Part shown: one piece after another, positions 18,098 through 19,441 of the stretch | Numbering within the stretch: the first letter of the stretch is position 1 | How the letters are laid out: every line of letters begins with the position of its first letter | Source of the DNA: an uncultured bacterium | GTDB lineage: Bacteria; CALINM01 | DNA: 19,441 bases | Assembly (NCBI GenBank): GCA_938045315.1 | Contig: CALINM010000017.1 | Span: 1 to 19,441 of the forward strand | Direction of reading: 5' to 3' | Notes under the pieces: generated by a model | What the model was told of the DNA's origin: nothing | The model's database searches: none | Seen by the model: the letters and a program-made list of their open reading frames with translations, nothing else | Translations under genes and position numbers: made by a program

Positions 18098-18570
18098 TGA
18101 TTTTTGAATTTTCTGCCGGAGGCGTTGTTTTTAAAAAAGTAGGAAATAATCATGAGATTGTTCTTTGTTTACAAAAAAAACTTTCGGGGTCAAAAGTTTA
18201 TTGTCTTCCCAAAGGTCATATTGAAAAAAATGAAGATCCAGTCAATGCTGCATTAAGAGAAGTAGAAGAAGAAGCAGGTATATCAGCAAAAGTTATACGA
18301 CCTTTGCAACAAATAACATTTTACTTTACACAAGAGGGAAATAAAATAAAAAAGATTGTATATTTTTATTTAATGGAATGCCTGGACGAGCATTTTCAAC
18401 CAAATTTAGAGTGTGAAAAAATTATATGGTGCAATGAAGACAAAGCAATAGAATTAGATCCCTATGTTAGTGAAAAAAAAGTTATTAAAGAGGCCTTTCA
18501 ATTTCTAAAGAATTTTGAACAATCTCAAATTGATGAAAATCGTTGTCTTCATGGAGCTCAGTCACGGTAA
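18097..18570 (+). CDS. Nudix hydrolase
   Basis: A 157-residue Nudix hydrolase with an intact Nudix box: G40, E46, then R54-E55-V56 with E58, E59 and G61, fitting GX5EX7REUXEEXGU. The fold starts EFSAGGVVFKK and has LPKGHIE before the box, features shared with small diadenosine-polyphosphate and nucleotide-sugar hydrolases. The substrate cannot be read from sequence; an NDP-sugar or dinucleoside polyphosphate is plausible given the GH57 and GalU neighbours. The ATG overlaps the preceding TAA (TAATG). The last 28 codons run into lpxC on the opposite strand, so the C-terminal tail after about residue 138 is shaped by the overlap and may not be part of the fold. Confidence 0.92.
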   Translation: MIFEFSAGGVVFKKVGNNHEIVLCLQKKLSGSKVYCLPKGHIEKNEDPVNAALREVEEEAGISAKVIRPLQQITFYFTQEGNKIKKIVYFYLMECLDEHFQPNLECEKIIWCNEDKAIELDPYVSEKKVIKEAFQFLKNFEQSQIDENRCLHGAQSR

Positions 18571-19411
18571 AATCGTGTCTATTAATAAATAGTTCTCTAC
18601 ATAGCATATTATTCAATGCATGTCCCGATTTAAACGCTCTTATATGACCAATTACTGGATATCCCAATAAGGCAATATCACCAATTAAATCAAGTATTTT
18701 ATGTCTTACAAATTCATCTTTATATCTTAGCCCTTCATTATTCAAAATACCCTCTTCACTTATTACAACAGCATTTTCCAGGCTACCACCCAGAGCCAAT
18801 CCACTTTTTTTCAAATATTCCACTTCTTTCAAAAACCCAAAAGTTCTTGCTTTAGCAATATCATTTTCATAGTTTTCTGGAGTAGCATAAAAAATAAATC
18901 TCTGCAAGCCAATTACAGGATTGGGAAAATCTATTGTAAAATCTATCGTGAATTCTTGATTTGGTAATATTTCAATATATTTTTCGCCCTCAGAAAATCT
19001 TACGGGATTTTTTACTGTAATAAACTTTCTGTATCTTTTTTGCTCCACTATACCGACTTTTTTTAGAAGATAGACAAAAGGAGCAGCACTGCCATCCATT
19101 ATAGGGACTTCGTCACCTTCAACTTCAACTATAACATTGTCAACATCCATACCCCTTAAAGCAGAAATCAAATGTTCAACAGTTCTAAAATAAACATCCC
19201 CTTCACCAATTGTAGTTGCAAGAGTGGTATCTAAAACCTTATCAAAAGACGCCACAATTTCAGAAGGAAATTCTTGTTTAACATTAACAAAAATATATCC
19301 CGAGTTTTCAGGTGCTGGTCTTAGGGTAATTTTTGCTTTTTTGCCTGAATGAAGCCCTATACCACCAATGCTAATAAATCCGCCTATTGTCTTTTGATAA
19401 ACTTTTTTCAT
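18485..19411 (-). CDS. lpxC: UDP-3-O-acyl-N-acetylglucosamine deacetylase
   Basis: A 308-residue LpxC, the zinc deacetylase that commits UDP-acyl-GlcNAc to lipid A synthesis in the cytoplasm. Zinc ligands are visible: H80 in TVEHLISAL, H237 and D241 in FVRHKILDLIGD. The catalytic His264 lies in SGHALNN, and Glu79 precedes the first ligand. Both halves show the family pattern, including GIGLHSGKKA at 17-26 and PIMDGSAAPFV. Length is normal. The ATG at 19409-19411 begins MKKVYQKTI, a typical LpxC start. Its last 28 codons overlap the Nudix gene on the other strand, and no terminator lies between the two stops. It is good evidence for a lipid-A-bearing outer membrane. Confidence 0.97.
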   Translation of the reverse strand: MKKVYQKTIGGFISIGGIGLHSGKKAKITLRPAPENSGYIFVNVKQEFPSEIVASFDKVLDTTLATTIGEGDVYFRTVEHLISALRGMDVDNVIVEVEGDEVPIMDGSAAPFVYLLKKVGIVEQKRYRKFITVKNPVRFSEGEKYIEILPNQEFTIDFTIDFPNPVIGLQRFIFYATPENYENDIAKARTFGFLKEVEYLKKSGLALGGSLENAVVISEEGILNNEGLRYKDEFVRHKILDLIGDIALLGYPVIGHIRAFKSGHALNNMLCRELFINRHDFTVTELHEDNDFHQFEIVQNSLEIERPL

Positions 19412-19432
19412 TTTCTAAAAAAAAGATTGAGT

Positions 19433-19438
19433 ATTATA
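19433..19438 (-). promoter_or_regulatory. candidate -10 element of lpxC
   Basis: A perfect TATAAT on the minus strand lies 21 bases before the lpxC ATG. Transcription would start near 19425, with a leader of about 14 bases. The -35 region would lie beyond the right edge, so the promoter cannot be confirmed here. Confidence 0.4.
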
Positions 19439-19441
19439 GTC

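Overview
The window is AT-rich, gene-dense bacterial chromosome. It carries lpxC, so the host is a Gram-negative with lipid A. A class II (B12-dependent) ribonucleotide reductase, a GH57 glucanotransferase-type enzyme and a large Lon/Hsp20/DnaK chaperone block would suit a moderately thermophilic anaerobe. The overall flavour is compatible with the Deferribacterota, but that is a guess from gene content and not a demonstrated placement. No mobile elements, CRISPR arrays, rRNA or tRNA genes were seen. No intergenic stretch reaches 300 bases; the longest is the divergent region of about 190 bases at 15490-15680.

Left and centre (1-15489) lie entirely on the minus strand. In transcription order they are: a C-terminal processing protease (ctp); a divergent polysaccharide deacetylase; an unrecognised 204-residue protein whose layout resembles a proteasome-type Ntn hydrolase; galU; an Hsp20 small heat-shock protein; lon; a class I/II aminotransferase; hrcA; grpE; dnaK; dnaJ; nrdJ; and a glycosyltransferase-like gene cut by the left edge. 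From ctp to dnaK the genes overlap or are separated by at most about 65 bases, so one long transcript from a promoter upstream of ctp is plausible. A terminator-like hairpin sits between dnaK and dnaJ. nrdJ has its own near-consensus promoter, which carries two NrdR-box-like sites spaced 31 bases apart. nrdJ is therefore probably a separate, nucleotide-responsive unit.

Right side (15681-18570) is a plus-strand cluster: a GH57 alpha-glucan enzyme, a small exported protein of unknown function and a Nudix hydrolase, again nearly contiguous. lpxC (18485-19411) reads toward the Nudix gene, and the two coding sequences overlap tail to tail by 86 bases.

Functionally the window joins protein quality control (HrcA-GrpE-DnaK-DnaJ, Lon, Hsp20), envelope and periplasm maintenance (Ctp, divergent deacetylase, LpxC), nucleotide-sugar and alpha-glucan metabolism (GalU, GH57) and DNA precursor synthesis (NrdJ). 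The most notable items are the tandem NrdR-like operator at nrdJ, the unrecognised Ntn-hydrolase-like protein, the dnaK/dnaJ hairpin and the Nudix/lpxC convergent overlap.
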